A DNA stretch of 64,000 nucleotides from Acinetobacter modestus. Its GTDB lineage: Bacteria > Pseudomonadota > Gammaproteobacteria > Pseudomonadales > Moraxellaceae. Positions within the stretch are counted from its first letter, which is position 1, and every line of letters begins with the position of its first letter. Both the position numbers and the translations under genes were made by a program. The DNA is taken from assembly GCF_014636095.1 (NCBI RefSeq), contig NZ_BMDV01000002.1:186001-250000 (forward strand). Reading direction: 5' to 3'. Under the pieces are notes generated by a model. That model had not been told where the DNA came from. It saw only the letters and a list, made by a program, of their open reading frames with translations, and made no database searches. This document shows, one piece after another, positions 17,863 through 27,015 of the stretch.

Positions 17863-19509
17863 TTAGGGATGTTGATGAATGAAAAAAATATCATAATTAC
17901 GATAATGTAAAACCTTTACATTTGGGTCTTCTGGAGTGTATCCATTAGGATTGCTGAAAAGAAGTAATGGCTGTTTTTGATCCAAAGCTTTTTGTAGCTG
18001 CTGTTTATTCCATAGATATTGTTGACGTTCAGGTTCAAATAACAGCCCATCTTTTAGTTCAAGTGAAGAGTTATCTGTTTTGACTTTATCCCAATCATTG
18101 ACAATATAAGCTGGTTTTTTTAGATCCAGTAAAAAAGGAATGTCATAGAAATAATTGTAATAAAAAACTACATCTGAATTGTGATTGATGAGTTTGGAAA
18201 AATCGACTTGGTCAGCATTATTTTTTGTATCTAAAACAGTTATTGCTACTGAAATAGAAGTACAAAATACGATTAAACTTAAAAAAATTCCCGTTAAATA
18301 ATCTATTTTTTTCTGTTTAAATAACAGCACTAAGCTGAATGGAGTTATACATAAAATTGTGCCAATCACATAAATTTGTATGGCATGATTTATATAAAAA
18401 TCATGATTATTTTTGATAATGTGTGGTGTTAAAATAATTCCAAGGCCGAGTATGAAAATAAAAACAGCAGTGCCCCAAATTTGAAGTTTGCTTTTATCAA
18501 TCTTATCTAATATTGGACTTATGGTAACAGCAAGTAATATTGCTAAAGGAGCTACAACTGGCAAGATATATCCTGCTAGCTTTGAAGGTGGAATTGAGAA
18601 AAAAATACTGACAGAAATAAACCACCATAAAAGCAGCGATAGTAAAGAAGAAGGTAAAGATTGTTTAAAGAGTTGTTTTGGAAAACTAAAGTGGCTGATT
18701 AGAAACCAAGGTAAAAAACTGACAAGAAGAATTAAATAGTAGAAAAACCAAGGCTGTTTATTATTAAACTCATTGGAATTAAATCGGCTAAACTGTTGAT
18801 CAATAAAGAAGTAATGTAAAAATTGAGGGTGTTTTAACTGAACTAAATAGATCCACGGTACGGTTAATGCAAGAAACAGAAGAATGCCGAAGGGATTAAG
18901 TAGAGCGGGAATTTTAGCCCATTGGCGCGTGTAGAGTAACCAAGGAAGGAGTACGAGCCCCGGTATTAGTACACCAATTAGACCTTTACTTAAAAATCCT
19001 GCCGCAGCTGCAAAATAACCTAAAAATAGAATAGTTTTTTTACCTGAAAGCGTAAAGTCAACGAAGCTAAGGATACACACCGTCATCCATGAAGCAACTA
19101 ATAGATCATGATTGATATATTGGCTGCTGCCATAAAATAACAAGCTTGTTGCTAATATAATCATCGTTAACTGAGCAATTTTTTCAGAAACATGTTTCTT
19201 CAGAAAAATAAAAAGACTGAATAACATCATACAACCTGCCAAGGTTGGAACGAGTCTTAACACCCAAATATGCACACCAAATATTTCCATTAAGCTTGTA
19301 GAAAGCCAATGTAATAAGGGGGGCTTATGCATAAATGGTAATCCATTAATGCGTGGAATTAACCAATCTCCAGATTCGAGCATATAGCGACTAATATCAC
19401 CATATCGTCCTTCATCTGGTATAGATAGGGGACGAATACATGAGCTAATGAATAGCCAAAGAGGTAAAAAAATAAGTAAAAACTTAGATGATCGCAGCCA
19501 TTGTTGCAT
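17863..19509 (-). CDS. ArnT-like glycosyltransferase (PMT/GT83 family)
   Basis: About 548 residues, with roughly a dozen membrane helices and a C-terminal periplasmic part. The first periplasmic loop carries PDEGRYGDISRYMLESGDW at residues 31 on, the same motif as E. coli ArnT, including the catalytic acid. These enzymes move a sugar from undecaprenyl phosphate to lipid A in the outer leaflet of the inner membrane. The start chosen is ATG 19509, with AGGG nine bases upstream; ATG 19518 is possible. It is the last gene of a four-gene operon. Amino-sugar transfer is inferred from the neighbours. Confidence 0.8.
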   Translation of the reverse strand: MQQWLRSSKFLLIFLPLWLFISSCIRPLSIPDEGRYGDISRYMLESGDWLIPRINGLPFMHKPPLLHWLSTSLMEIFGVHIWVLRLVPTLAGCMMLFSLFIFLKKHVSEKIAQLTMIILATSLLFYGSSQYINHDLLVASWMTVCILSFVDFTLSGKKTILFLGYFAAAAGFLSKGLIGVLIPGLVLLPWLLYTRQWAKIPALLNPFGILLFLALTVPWIYLVQLKHPQFLHYFFIDQQFSRFNSNEFNNKQPWFFYYLILLVSFLPWFLISHFSFPKQLFKQSLPSSLLSLLLWWFISVSIFFSIPPSKLAGYILPVVAPLAILLAVTISPILDKIDKSKLQIWGTAVFIFILGLGIILTPHIIKNNHDFYINHAIQIYVIGTILCITPFSLVLLFKQKKIDYLTGIFLSLIVFCTSISVAITVLDTKNNADQVDFSKLINHNSDVVFYYNYFYDIPFLLDLKKPAYIVNDWDKVKTDNSSLELKDGLLFEPERQQYLWNKQQLQKALDQKQPLLLFSNPNGYTPEDPNVKVLHYRNYDIFFIHQHP

Positions 19510-19523
19510 GTATTTCATCCCTA

Positions 19524-19907
19524 TTATTGAAATGCAAAATAACGATTGAGTAAAAAAGTAAAAATTGAAGTGATGCAAATACTAGCAATCACGAGTAAGG
19601 AAACCTGAAAGTGAAGATAGTGGTGGCTGATGAGCAAAATAAATTCATTAAAAAGAAAACCTAGCGTGGCTACTGCAATGAATTTCTTTAATGTTTGCCT
19701 GTGCTGAAGATAAGTTACTCTGAAAGTAAAAATACGATGGCCAAAGTAGCTAATCCAGAAAGCGGTTAAAAAGGCGAAAAAGTTGGCGTATTTTAATGAG
19801 ATTTGATATTGGGGTTGGATGAGCAGCGTGACTACAACATAATGTATAAGTGCTGCGAGTAAACCCACCATACCAAAACGAAAGAATTGTAGGATATGCA
19901 CTTGCAT
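19524..19907 (-). CDS. GtrA family membrane protein, probable lipid-linked sugar flippase
   Basis: 127 residues with four predicted membrane helices and the GtrA start FFRFGMVGLLAALIHYVV. GtrA-type proteins are thought to move polyprenyl-phosphate sugars across the inner membrane. The gene lies 20 bases after the polyprenyl-phosphate glycosyltransferase and just before the ArnT-like transferase, exactly where such a step is needed. Confidence 0.82.
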   Translation of the reverse strand: MQVHILQFFRFGMVGLLAALIHYVVVTLLIQPQYQISLKYANFFAFLTAFWISYFGHRIFTFRVTYLQHRQTLKKFIAVATLGFLFNEFILLISHHYLHFQVSLLVIASICITSIFTFLLNRYFAFQ

Positions 19908-19927
19908 TAGAAGGAAGCTACATTATT

Positions 19928-20887
19928 TTATTTTTCTTGTAGTGCAGGCTTTGGTTGAATATGTGAATATTCTGCTGAAACAATATATTTAGGTCGATTT
20001 TTTACTTCTGCATAAATTCGACCAATATATTCACCTAAAATGCCAATGCAAAGGAGTTGAATGCCACCTAAAAGTGTCATACCAGCAGCAAGTGTGGCCC
20101 AACCTGGTACTCGAATACCTTCAATTAACGTTTCGATAATAATCCATACCCCATAACTCATCGCAAATATTGCAAGTAATGCGCCGAGATAGATACATAG
20201 CCGCAATGGAAGGTCGGAAAACCCAGTTAACCCAGACATTGCTAGTTGAAATAAGGCTTTAAAATTAAAACTAGATTGACCGTGTTGACGTTGTTGTTCT
20301 GTGAAATGAATTCCAATACTTTTAAAGCCTACCCATGCATATAGGCCTTTCATATAACGGTTTTTTTCAGAAAGCTTTTTAACTGCATCGACTACTTTTA
20401 CATCAAGAAGTCTAAAATCTCCTGCATTTTCAGGAATATCGACAGAAGAACTTAAGTTCAGTATATGGTAATAGCAACGGGTGAAGACTTTTTTAAGCCA
20501 TGATTCCGTACTTCGATCTCGAATTCCATAGACCATGTCATAGCCATTTTTCCAAAGTTGAATCATGCTTGGAATTGCATCTAGTGGATGTTGAAAATCA
20601 GCATCGATTAGGAGGGCTGCATCTCCAGTTACATAATCTAATCCAGCACTTAGAGCTGCTTCTTTACCAAAATTGCGAGAAAGTTTTAGTATGCGTAGCG
20701 GATAGTCATTCAGCATTTGTTCTAAAACAGCAACAGTTTGATCCTGACTACCATCATCAATTACGATGATTTCATAGCGTAAGTTTTGTTGTTCCAATTG
20801 TTGTGCTAAAGCAGGAATAAATTTTTTTAGATTTTCTGCTTCGTTATACGCAGGGACGACACAAGATAAAAATGGATTGTTTATCAT
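19928..20887 (-). CDS. Polyprenyl-phosphate glycosyltransferase, GT2 (ArnC/FlmF2-like)
   Basis: 319 residues. GT-A fold with CVVPAYNEAENLKKF, IVIDDGSQDQT, RNFGKEAALSAGLD and the metal-binding DADFQHP. Two C-terminal membrane helices (LGALLAIFAMSYGVW and TLLGGIQLLCIGILGEYIG) anchor it, as in dolichol- or undecaprenyl-phosphate sugar synthases. It probably attaches an N-acetylated hexosamine to undecaprenyl phosphate. Its ATG overlaps the end of the deacetylase gene by four bases (ATGA). Confidence 0.85.
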   Translation of the reverse strand: MINNPFLSCVVPAYNEAENLKKFIPALAQQLEQQNLRYEIIVIDDGSQDQTVAVLEQMLNDYPLRILKLSRNFGKEAALSAGLDYVTGDAALLIDADFQHPLDAIPSMIQLWKNGYDMVYGIRDRSTESWLKKVFTRCYYHILNLSSSVDIPENAGDFRLLDVKVVDAVKKLSEKNRYMKGLYAWVGFKSIGIHFTEQQRQHGQSSFNFKALFQLAMSGLTGFSDLPLRLCIYLGALLAIFAMSYGVWIIIETLIEGIRVPGWATLAAGMTLLGGIQLLCIGILGEYIGRIYAEVKNRPKYIVSAEYSHIQPKPALQEK

Positions 20888-21678
20888 TTTAATGCATCCA
20901 TTGGGCCGAGTGAAATTTGATAAAGTCGACAGTCATCACGAAATTGTGATGAATTCAGATATTGAAATTCTCTTACACGCGCTGCTGCAATAGGGTCTTT
21001 GTGGTCAATAGCATCCATAGCTGGGTGACACATAATTAATAAATGATCTTTTGCTCGCATTAACCATTGTTGGTTTAATCGAGCGTAATCAAAATCTTCA
21101 AAATCATAAATGCCTGCAAAATTTTTATTTTGATAGATATTTTTCTGCTTACATATCGCTGCCAAAGTTGGCGCACCGAGCATTGAAAGTAAACGGGTTT
21201 TGGCTGAATAATGAGGAATGAATACAGGGTACTCTAAGTTTCTAATCCAACCTTGAAAATGATGTTGCTTGAGAAAATCGATTAATACCTCTCGAATAAT
21301 AGGAAACTGATGTATGTGTTGATGACCATCAACAAAATCAGGTTGTCTCTTCATTTCTGAAATAAATAGATTCCATTGTTGTTCAATGCTTTGTTGAATG
21401 ATTTTCGGATCTAAACGATGAAACCATGCTTTTAGCATCAATTGAGGTAGGCTGAAGATAGGTATTTGTCGATCGAATAAATGAGTAAAATTTAGATGTA
21501 GACCAACATCAATATGATTCGATAATGGCTTAAGTTGTTGGGCTGAGATTGGCCAGTAGGCAGACTGAGTCATACATGAGGTTGCATGTAAAACTCCTTT
21601 TTGCACGAGCAATAGAATCGCTTCTGAAATTTCAGGGTTCATTGCAAAATCGTCAGCGCAATAGCACACTTTAGCCAT
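20884..21678 (-). CDS. YdjC/ChbG family deacetylase, NaxD-like
   Basis: About 264 residues. N-terminal CYCADDFAMNPEISEAI gives the metal-binding Asp pair, HIDVGLHLNF and VDGHQHIHQFP the histidines, the full YdjC set. Francisella NaxD and its A. baumannii homologue, of this family, deacetylate an N-acetylhexosamine on a lipid carrier before transfer to lipid A. The operon here supports the same role. Start ATG 21678 has AAGG seven bases upstream; ATG 21684 is the alternative. First gene of the operon; no obvious PmrA box was identified. Confidence 0.8.
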   Translation of the reverse strand: MAKVCYCADDFAMNPEISEAILLLVQKGVLHATSCMTQSAYWPISAQQLKPLSNHIDVGLHLNFTHLFDRQIPIFSLPQLMLKAWFHRLDPKIIQQSIEQQWNLFISEMKRQPDFVDGHQHIHQFPIIREVLIDFLKQHHFQGWIRNLEYPVFIPHYSAKTRLLSMLGAPTLAAICKQKNIYQNKNFAGIYDFEDFDYARLNQQWLMRAKDHLLIMCHPAMDAIDHKDPIAAARVREFQYLNSSQFRDDCRLYQISLGPMDALK

Positions 21679-21798
21679 ATCCATGCCTTCATTTAGGTCA
21701 ATTAAAAAATAAGATAGAGATTTACTCTTACCTTTTAATTAATTTCGATTAAAGCAATATGCCTAGATATCCTTAATAACAACTTAAACCATGAAACG

Positions 21799-22887
21799 CT
21801 ATTTCTTAACCAATCTGAAGTAAGAAATAGCTAATAAAATTGCGCCTAATGTTGCTAAGAAAATTAGTTTGGGTACGACAATAGCAATAGGTACACCCAT
21901 TTGATTTAATTGCACAAACATTTGCACGCCGTGTGTAGAAGGAAGTAACCATGCCAACCATTGCATCCATTCTGGCATAGCGGAATGTGCCCAAGCTGTA
22001 CCTGTTAACAAAAATAGAGGCACAGAGGTTACAACAATCAAATGTCCAACACGTTCGGGCATATCGACCAGAGAACCAACTAGCATTGCTAAACCAATAA
22101 TACAACTCACATAAATCGGAACAGCGAATAGCATTCCCCAGAAATTACCCCCATGCGGATATTCATATAGCCAAAATGTAAAGCCAAATAAATAGAGACA
22201 ACCTAAACATCCGATGGTTAATATTGCGGCAAAAATCGCAAGAAATTCTGATCGGTTGGCAACCCAACCTTTTTCTCTATAGCTCGCAATCAACATTGAG
22301 AGCCCGAGTAATATGGTTTGATGAATGATAAGACTGGACACAGCAGGAAAAATATAGCTGCCATAGCCAGATAATGTATTAAACAAAGGAATTTGATGAA
22401 TTGAGATCTCAGGATGAAATGAGGAAGTTTTTCCAAATTTTTCTAAATATTCTTGCAGGGTATATTCAATTGAACCTGCAAGCCCTATTCCAACCTCTTT
22501 CGTTCGAATGAAATAGGCTGTACTTAGGTAAAGACCAATTCCACCTATTTCACCGCGTTTCAAACTATTGGTAAGATTTTCGGGTAAAAGTAAAATGCCT
22601 TCAGCTTTCTGATTTTTTACGAGCTTCTCAGCCTCTAGGAAATTATCGGTAACTGTTGTGATTCGAATATGTGGACTATTAGCAGCTTGACTAATAATTT
22701 TTGAAGTTAAAATACTTTGTTCTTGGTCAACAATCACAATTGGGATATCTGCTGCCGACTGAGCTTTATAAGCAGTAGGGTAGAAAAAACTATACATGAT
22801 TACAGCTGCAATCAATGTGGTAAATACAGAACTATTTGCAACAATATTTTTAAACGTTTGGATGTAATAGAAGCAAAATGATTTCAT
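21799..22887 (-). CDS. ABC-2 type membrane permease (second of pair)
   Basis: 362 residues. One N-terminal helix (TLIAAVIMYSFFYPTAY), a periplasmic domain of about 130 residues starting at IPIVIVDQEQSILTSKII, then five helices at the C-terminus. This is the ABC-2 exporter layout seen in YhhJ/YbhS-type permeases. The start overlaps the first permease by four bases (ATGA), so the two are co-translated and likely form a heterodimer. No ATP-binding subunit is encoded next to it. Confidence 0.82.
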   Translation of the reverse strand: MKSFCFYYIQTFKNIVANSSVFTTLIAAVIMYSFFYPTAYKAQSAADIPIVIVDQEQSILTSKIISQAANSPHIRITTVTDNFLEAEKLVKNQKAEGILLLPENLTNSLKRGEIGGIGLYLSTAYFIRTKEVGIGLAGSIEYTLQEYLEKFGKTSSFHPEISIHQIPLFNTLSGYGSYIFPAVSSLIIHQTILLGLSMLIASYREKGWVANRSEFLAIFAAILTIGCLGCLYLFGFTFWLYEYPHGGNFWGMLFAVPIYVSCIIGLAMLVGSLVDMPERVGHLIVVTSVPLFLLTGTAWAHSAMPEWMQWLAWLLPSTHGVQMFVQLNQMGVPIAIVVPKLIFLATLGAILLAISYFRLVKK

Positions 22888-24014
22888 TGATTTTGCTCCT
22901 GAATATTTTTCTTCAATAAACGAATACTTAAACCTAGATAAAGAGCAGAGAAAATAACTAAAATGCCAAAAGGAATGAGAGATACGGAAATATCACTACC
23001 AATCACCCATTGCTCTGTTTGTAGTTTTGCATAAGGCGTATACGGAATAATCATTGACCAAAATTGAGTAAATGCTGGTGCATTATTCAGGGGGAGGGTA
23101 ATTCCCGAGAAACTAGGTGATGATCCACCGTAAAGTGCAATAAAACCAAAGGTTTTAGGTAGATCTTTGGTCGCTAATACAACGGTACTGCTGATGACAG
23201 CATAAGAAAAATAAAGTAAAAATTGTGCAAGCAAAATTAGGCTGAGCGAGCCTGCAATAAAGTAGCCACGAATATGTGCTAGCCAAAACATCCAGCACCA
23301 TGTCCACGCACAAAAAATAAAGACATAGGTCAGGATTTTACCCAACAGGCAAGAAATAATGTGTTTTGAGTCAACCCATTCATTCAGGGTTTTCCTTTTA
23401 AACTCCTGTCCTATCGCAAAAGCCACACAACAGCAAAGCAGTAAATGTAAAACTGCGGGTACCATGAATGGCTCAAGGAACAGTTCATAGCTCATATTAG
23501 GATTATATAGTGTAGAAATTTTGATATGAGGTGTTGGAACATCCAAGTAGGGGATTACATTTGATAAGTAACTCTCTCCCATATAATCTGCCATACCGTT
23601 TAATGTACTCATCAGCATTGCAGAAGAAATGGTATTCCCAATACTAAAAAAAGATTGATTGTAGGCAATACTAATTTGTGCATCTTGTGCTTGTACTAAT
23701 CTTTGTTCTGCACCATCGGGGATTAAAACGAATCCCCATGCTTCAGTTTTATTAATAAGCTGTTCGGCTTCATATTGGCTAGTGGTGATGGTTTTTACTT
23801 GTAAAGTATGATTGATACTCAGTGCATGAATGACTTTACGGCTCATTTCACTTTGATCTTGATCAATCACAACGATAGGTAAATGCTCAGCTTTACCCGA
23901 TGCAAACATATTGCCAAAAAGAAGAATCACCAACAAAGGGGCAATGATCGCCATAAAAAAATCAGCTTTATGGCGTTTTAAATAGCGCAACTCCCGAAGC
24001 ATTACTGCAAACAT
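22884..24014 (-). CDS. ABC-2 type membrane permease (first of pair)
   Basis: 376 residues with the same layout as its partner: N-terminal helix FFMAIIAPLLVILLFGNMF, extracytoplasmic domain beginning LPIVVIDQDQSEMSRKVI, five C-terminal helices. The matching IPIVIVDQEQS and LPIVVIDQDQS show that the two permeases are old duplicates. It starts 3 bases after the HlyD-type gene. Confidence 0.82.
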   Translation of the reverse strand: MFAVMLRELRYLKRHKADFFMAIIAPLLVILLFGNMFASGKAEHLPIVVIDQDQSEMSRKVIHALSINHTLQVKTITTSQYEAEQLINKTEAWGFVLIPDGAEQRLVQAQDAQISIAYNQSFFSIGNTISSAMLMSTLNGMADYMGESYLSNVIPYLDVPTPHIKISTLYNPNMSYELFLEPFMVPAVLHLLLCCCVAFAIGQEFKRKTLNEWVDSKHIISCLLGKILTYVFIFCAWTWCWMFWLAHIRGYFIAGSLSLILLAQFLLYFSYAVISSTVVLATKDLPKTFGFIALYGGSSPSFSGITLPLNNAPAFTQFWSMIIPYTPYAKLQTEQWVIGSDISVSLIPFGILVIFSALYLGLSIRLLKKNIQEQNQ

Positions 24015-24017
24015 CGG

Positions 24018-25181
24018 TTATTTTGCCTCTGCAATATTAAATAAAACACTCATACCGACTTTTAGGTCTGGAATGGTTTGCTCTGGTACTAAATGAAATT
24101 TGAAGCTACGAATATCATAACCGCCAGTTTGTCTTGTTGTCTTAATCGTTGCAAAATCACCTTCGGCATCAATTTTTTTCACTTTGAAATTTGCTTTACG
24201 GTTGAGTGCAGGAATAAAACCTTCCAGAGTTTTAGTTTTATAAATTGAGCTATACATGTCTTCACGGACATTCAAACTTACCCACAAATCATGGTCTTCA
24301 AGAATGCTTACTACAGGGATGCCTGTCGCGACTAACTCAGTTGGTTTACCGTAAGTTTTAGAAACAGTACCATCAGTCGGTGAATATAGTTTGGTCTCTT
24401 CGTTTAAAGCATTGGCTTCTTTTACCGCAGCTTGAGCCATAGCCACTTGTGCATCAGCAGTTGATTTTTGTTGCTCCGTACTGCCTCGTTTTGCGCGTGC
24501 GTATTGTTGATAAGCGGCTTCTGCAGTTTCACGTGCCGAAGTTTGGGCGGCTAACATTTCATCACGGCGTTGACGAGAAATGACACCTTGTTGAAATAGA
24601 TTTTCACCACGTTTATAAGTGGTTGCTGCCAAATCAGCTTGGGTTTTCATTGCTTGCCAGTTGGCGTATAAGGTTTCAATATTCTCTTGTTGAGCACCAC
24701 GATACACAGTCGAATGAAATGCTGTAGCACTTTGTAAAGCTGCTTGTGCTTGCTCTTTCTTTGCTTCTAACTCGGGACTAACAAAACGAACCAAAGCCTG
24801 TCCTTTTTTGACGGGTTGTCCATCAGTGATGTAAAATTCTTCAATACGGCTTGGAACTTTAGTGCTGATATGTACTGTTTCTGCTTCAACGCGACCTTGT
24901 AATTCAATGGTCTGAGGTTGATAAGCTTTCCATAGACCATATGCAATTAAACCGAATAATAAAATAAGGATAATTAACCCAATAAGTTTGAATTTTCCAT
25001 TTTTAGATGATTTATTCGGTGGAATTTTTTTATTCAAAGGTGCTGTTTCAGCTTCTACTTTTTCTGTATGTTCAATTAGAGAAACTGGTTCAGATGCTGT
25101 TTCTTTTGTTTGAGCATCTATTGTTTGGTTGACTTGATCTGTATCACGTTCTGAATTGGATGATGATGGATTCTGGCTCAT
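24018..25181 (-). CDS. HlyD-family periplasmic adaptor (membrane fusion protein)
   Basis: 387 residues from ATG 25181, which has GGAGA six bases upstream; the frame also extends to a TTG four codons earlier. A long charged cytoplasmic N-terminus (about 60 residues) precedes one membrane helix (LIGLIILILLFGLIAYGLW). Then comes the lipoyl half-motif GRVEAETVHISTKVPSRI, a long coiled-coil hairpin, and the second half-motif TKLYSPTDGTVSK. It connects the permeases to the TolC-type channel encoded just upstream. Confidence 0.87.
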   Translation of the reverse strand: MSQNPSSSNSERDTDQVNQTIDAQTKETASEPVSLIEHTEKVEAETAPLNKKIPPNKSSKNGKFKLIGLIILILLFGLIAYGLWKAYQPQTIELQGRVEAETVHISTKVPSRIEEFYITDGQPVKKGQALVRFVSPELEAKKEQAQAALQSATAFHSTVYRGAQQENIETLYANWQAMKTQADLAATTYKRGENLFQQGVISRQRRDEMLAAQTSARETAEAAYQQYARAKRGSTEQQKSTADAQVAMAQAAVKEANALNEETKLYSPTDGTVSKTYGKPTELVATGIPVVSILEDHDLWVSLNVREDMYSSIYKTKTLEGFIPALNRKANFKVKKIDAEGDFATIKTTRQTGGYDIRSFKFHLVPEQTIPDLKVGMSVLFNIAEAK

Positions 25182-25193
25182 AAATTTCTCCAA

Positions 25194-26705
25194 TTAGCGG
25201 ATATAGTCAGTACGTGGTTGATTGACGTAAAGCTTAAATTCATCAATAGAACCATAGCTTTGTAATAAGGTAGCTAAAGATAAAATATATTTATACGAGT
25301 TGAGTGCCATTTCAGTTTTTAAAGCACTTAAAGCATTTTGTGCATCAATCACTTGTGTTGCAGTACCCATACCTTCTTTAAATGAAAGTTGTTGGATTCT
25401 TAAATTTTCTTGAGCTGCTTTGGTATTCTGGGTAAGTAGTTGATGGCTATTTTGCGAAGAATTTAATTCACTATAAGATTTGTATAAAACATTTTCGACT
25501 TCTTGTTTTGTCCGTTCAGTCATAAGCTCTGCTGCATATTTTTTGAGCTCTGCGGCACGGATATTTTTATTATTGTCTATACCTGAGAATAAATTGTATT
25601 TTGCCATCACACCAACAATCCAATTTTCTTTGCTATCTAAGCCATATTCTCCAAAAGCAAAAACACTTGGTTTTTTAGAGGCTTGTTGAACTTTCACATT
25701 TTCATTGGCTAATTCAGTATCTATTTGTAGTTTTTTAATCAAACTTGAGTTCTGATCATAATTTGCAAGCAATTTATCCAAAGAATGATTCTGAGTTAAA
25801 TTCACAAAAAGTGGGGTGCTTAGACTGACACTTTCTTTGGTTTGTAATAGATTCTGTAAACTAAATTCGCTCGCTTTTAAATTAGACTGTGCATTTTGGT
25901 AGGTACGTTCAGCATTATTGCGTGCAACTTCAAATTGCATACGCTGTCCCTTGTTAATAAAACCTTGTTTTTCAAGTTTTAGCGCATTGTTATAATGTTC
26001 TTGCATGGCATTCAAATTAAACAGCGCTGACTTGGCTAATTGTTGTTGTAATTGCACATTGAAATAAGCCTGAATCATTTCAAAACGTTGTGTATCTTGC
26101 TGTTGTTTTTCACTAATATTTGAGCGTTTTGCTTGAATTGTGGCGATTTGTTTAGCGCTATTAATTTTTCCACCAGTATATAGCGGCATAACCATTGAAA
26201 CTGAAGTACGAACATCATGATCTTCAACAGTGACATCTAAGTTATTTGGAACTTTATTTAAACCATCGCTAACAACTTGATCAAAACCTTGGCTGACCTG
26301 ATCGATGACTTCTGGAGGTAATACATTTTGCCATTGAGATAATTTTCCATCAAAACTATTTGTTAATGAGTTTTCTAAACGACGTTTACTTGATTCAAGA
26401 GGCACGCTCGTTTCACTATGAAATGCATAGGCTCGAGCATTTAAATCAATTCTTGGTAAGCCTAAATTTTTAACAGCTTCCATTTCTAATTGTGATGCTT
26501 GCTGTAAGGCTTGTTGCGCTTGAGAACTATAAGCATTTTGCACGACATATTGTTCAGCTTGGCTATAACTGAAGGTCTGAGCAAATGATGGTAATGAAAA
26601 TAGGGTACAACTAATCAGGCTCATACATAGGCTGAGCTGTTTTGGAAACCGTTTGACCTGAAGGTTCGGTCGATCATGTCGTTTCAACATAAGAGCATGT
26701 CGCAA
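25194..26705 (-). CDS. TolC-family outer membrane channel
   Basis: About 500 residues. Signal peptide around LCMSLISCTLFSLPSFAQ, then TolC repeats: YSQAEQYVVQNAY, GLPRIDLNARAYAF, YTGGKINSAKQIA, and the second half with SKKPSVFAFGEYGLD and YNLFSGIDNNKNIRAAEL. It forms the outer membrane end of the exporter. The start is uncertain: TTG 26705 has GAGGA 11 bases upstream, while in-frame ATG 26690 is 26 bases away from it. First gene of the four-gene operon. Confidence 0.88.
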   Translation of the reverse strand: MRHALMLKRHDRPNLQVKRFPKQLSLCMSLISCTLFSLPSFAQTFSYSQAEQYVVQNAYSSQAQQALQQASQLEMEAVKNLGLPRIDLNARAYAFHSETSVPLESSKRRLENSLTNSFDGKLSQWQNVLPPEVIDQVSQGFDQVVSDGLNKVPNNLDVTVEDHDVRTSVSMVMPLYTGGKINSAKQIATIQAKRSNISEKQQQDTQRFEMIQAYFNVQLQQQLAKSALFNLNAMQEHYNNALKLEKQGFINKGQRMQFEVARNNAERTYQNAQSNLKASEFSLQNLLQTKESVSLSTPLFVNLTQNHSLDKLLANYDQNSSLIKKLQIDTELANENVKVQQASKKPSVFAFGEYGLDSKENWIVGVMAKYNLFSGIDNNKNIRAAELKKYAAELMTERTKQEVENVLYKSYSELNSSQNSHQLLTQNTKAAQENLRIQQLSFKEGMGTATQVIDAQNALSALKTEMALNSYKYILSLATLLQSYGSIDEFKLYVNQPRTDYIR

Positions 26706-27015
26706 TTTAATAATATCCTCAGATAGTCTAAATTCTTTTTATAAAATTGAAATATTATGTTTTTAATTAAATAGTTATATCACTTCAATTGGTGTATTGA
26801 ATTTGTAAAAAATAGAGTTTTTAATCTATAAAGAAGAATGGGATTTAAACTGTGATCAGTGAATAAAATGCATCAAAATAATCAAAAGCAGATTAAAAAA
26901 TTTATATGTTTTTTGCACGAAAATTTAAATATTTACTCGATAAGCTGCTGCAACCTTCGCTAATCTATGATTAAATCCCCATTTCAATTTGTTTCACTTT
27001 GACAAGGGAAAACTC
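26706..27015. promoter_or_regulatory. Divergent intergenic region between the TolC operon and serC
   Basis: 310 very AT-rich bases between divergent genes, so both promoters must lie here. GAGGA for the TolC gene is at about 26717-26721 (minus strand) and AAGGGA for serC at about 27005. No operator palindrome stands out. Confidence 0.5.

Noticed and set aside
26989..27015. Nine extra codons (TTG start) before serC
   Set aside because: The added residues are not part of SerC proteins and there is no SD for the TTG, while AAGGGA fits ATG 27016.
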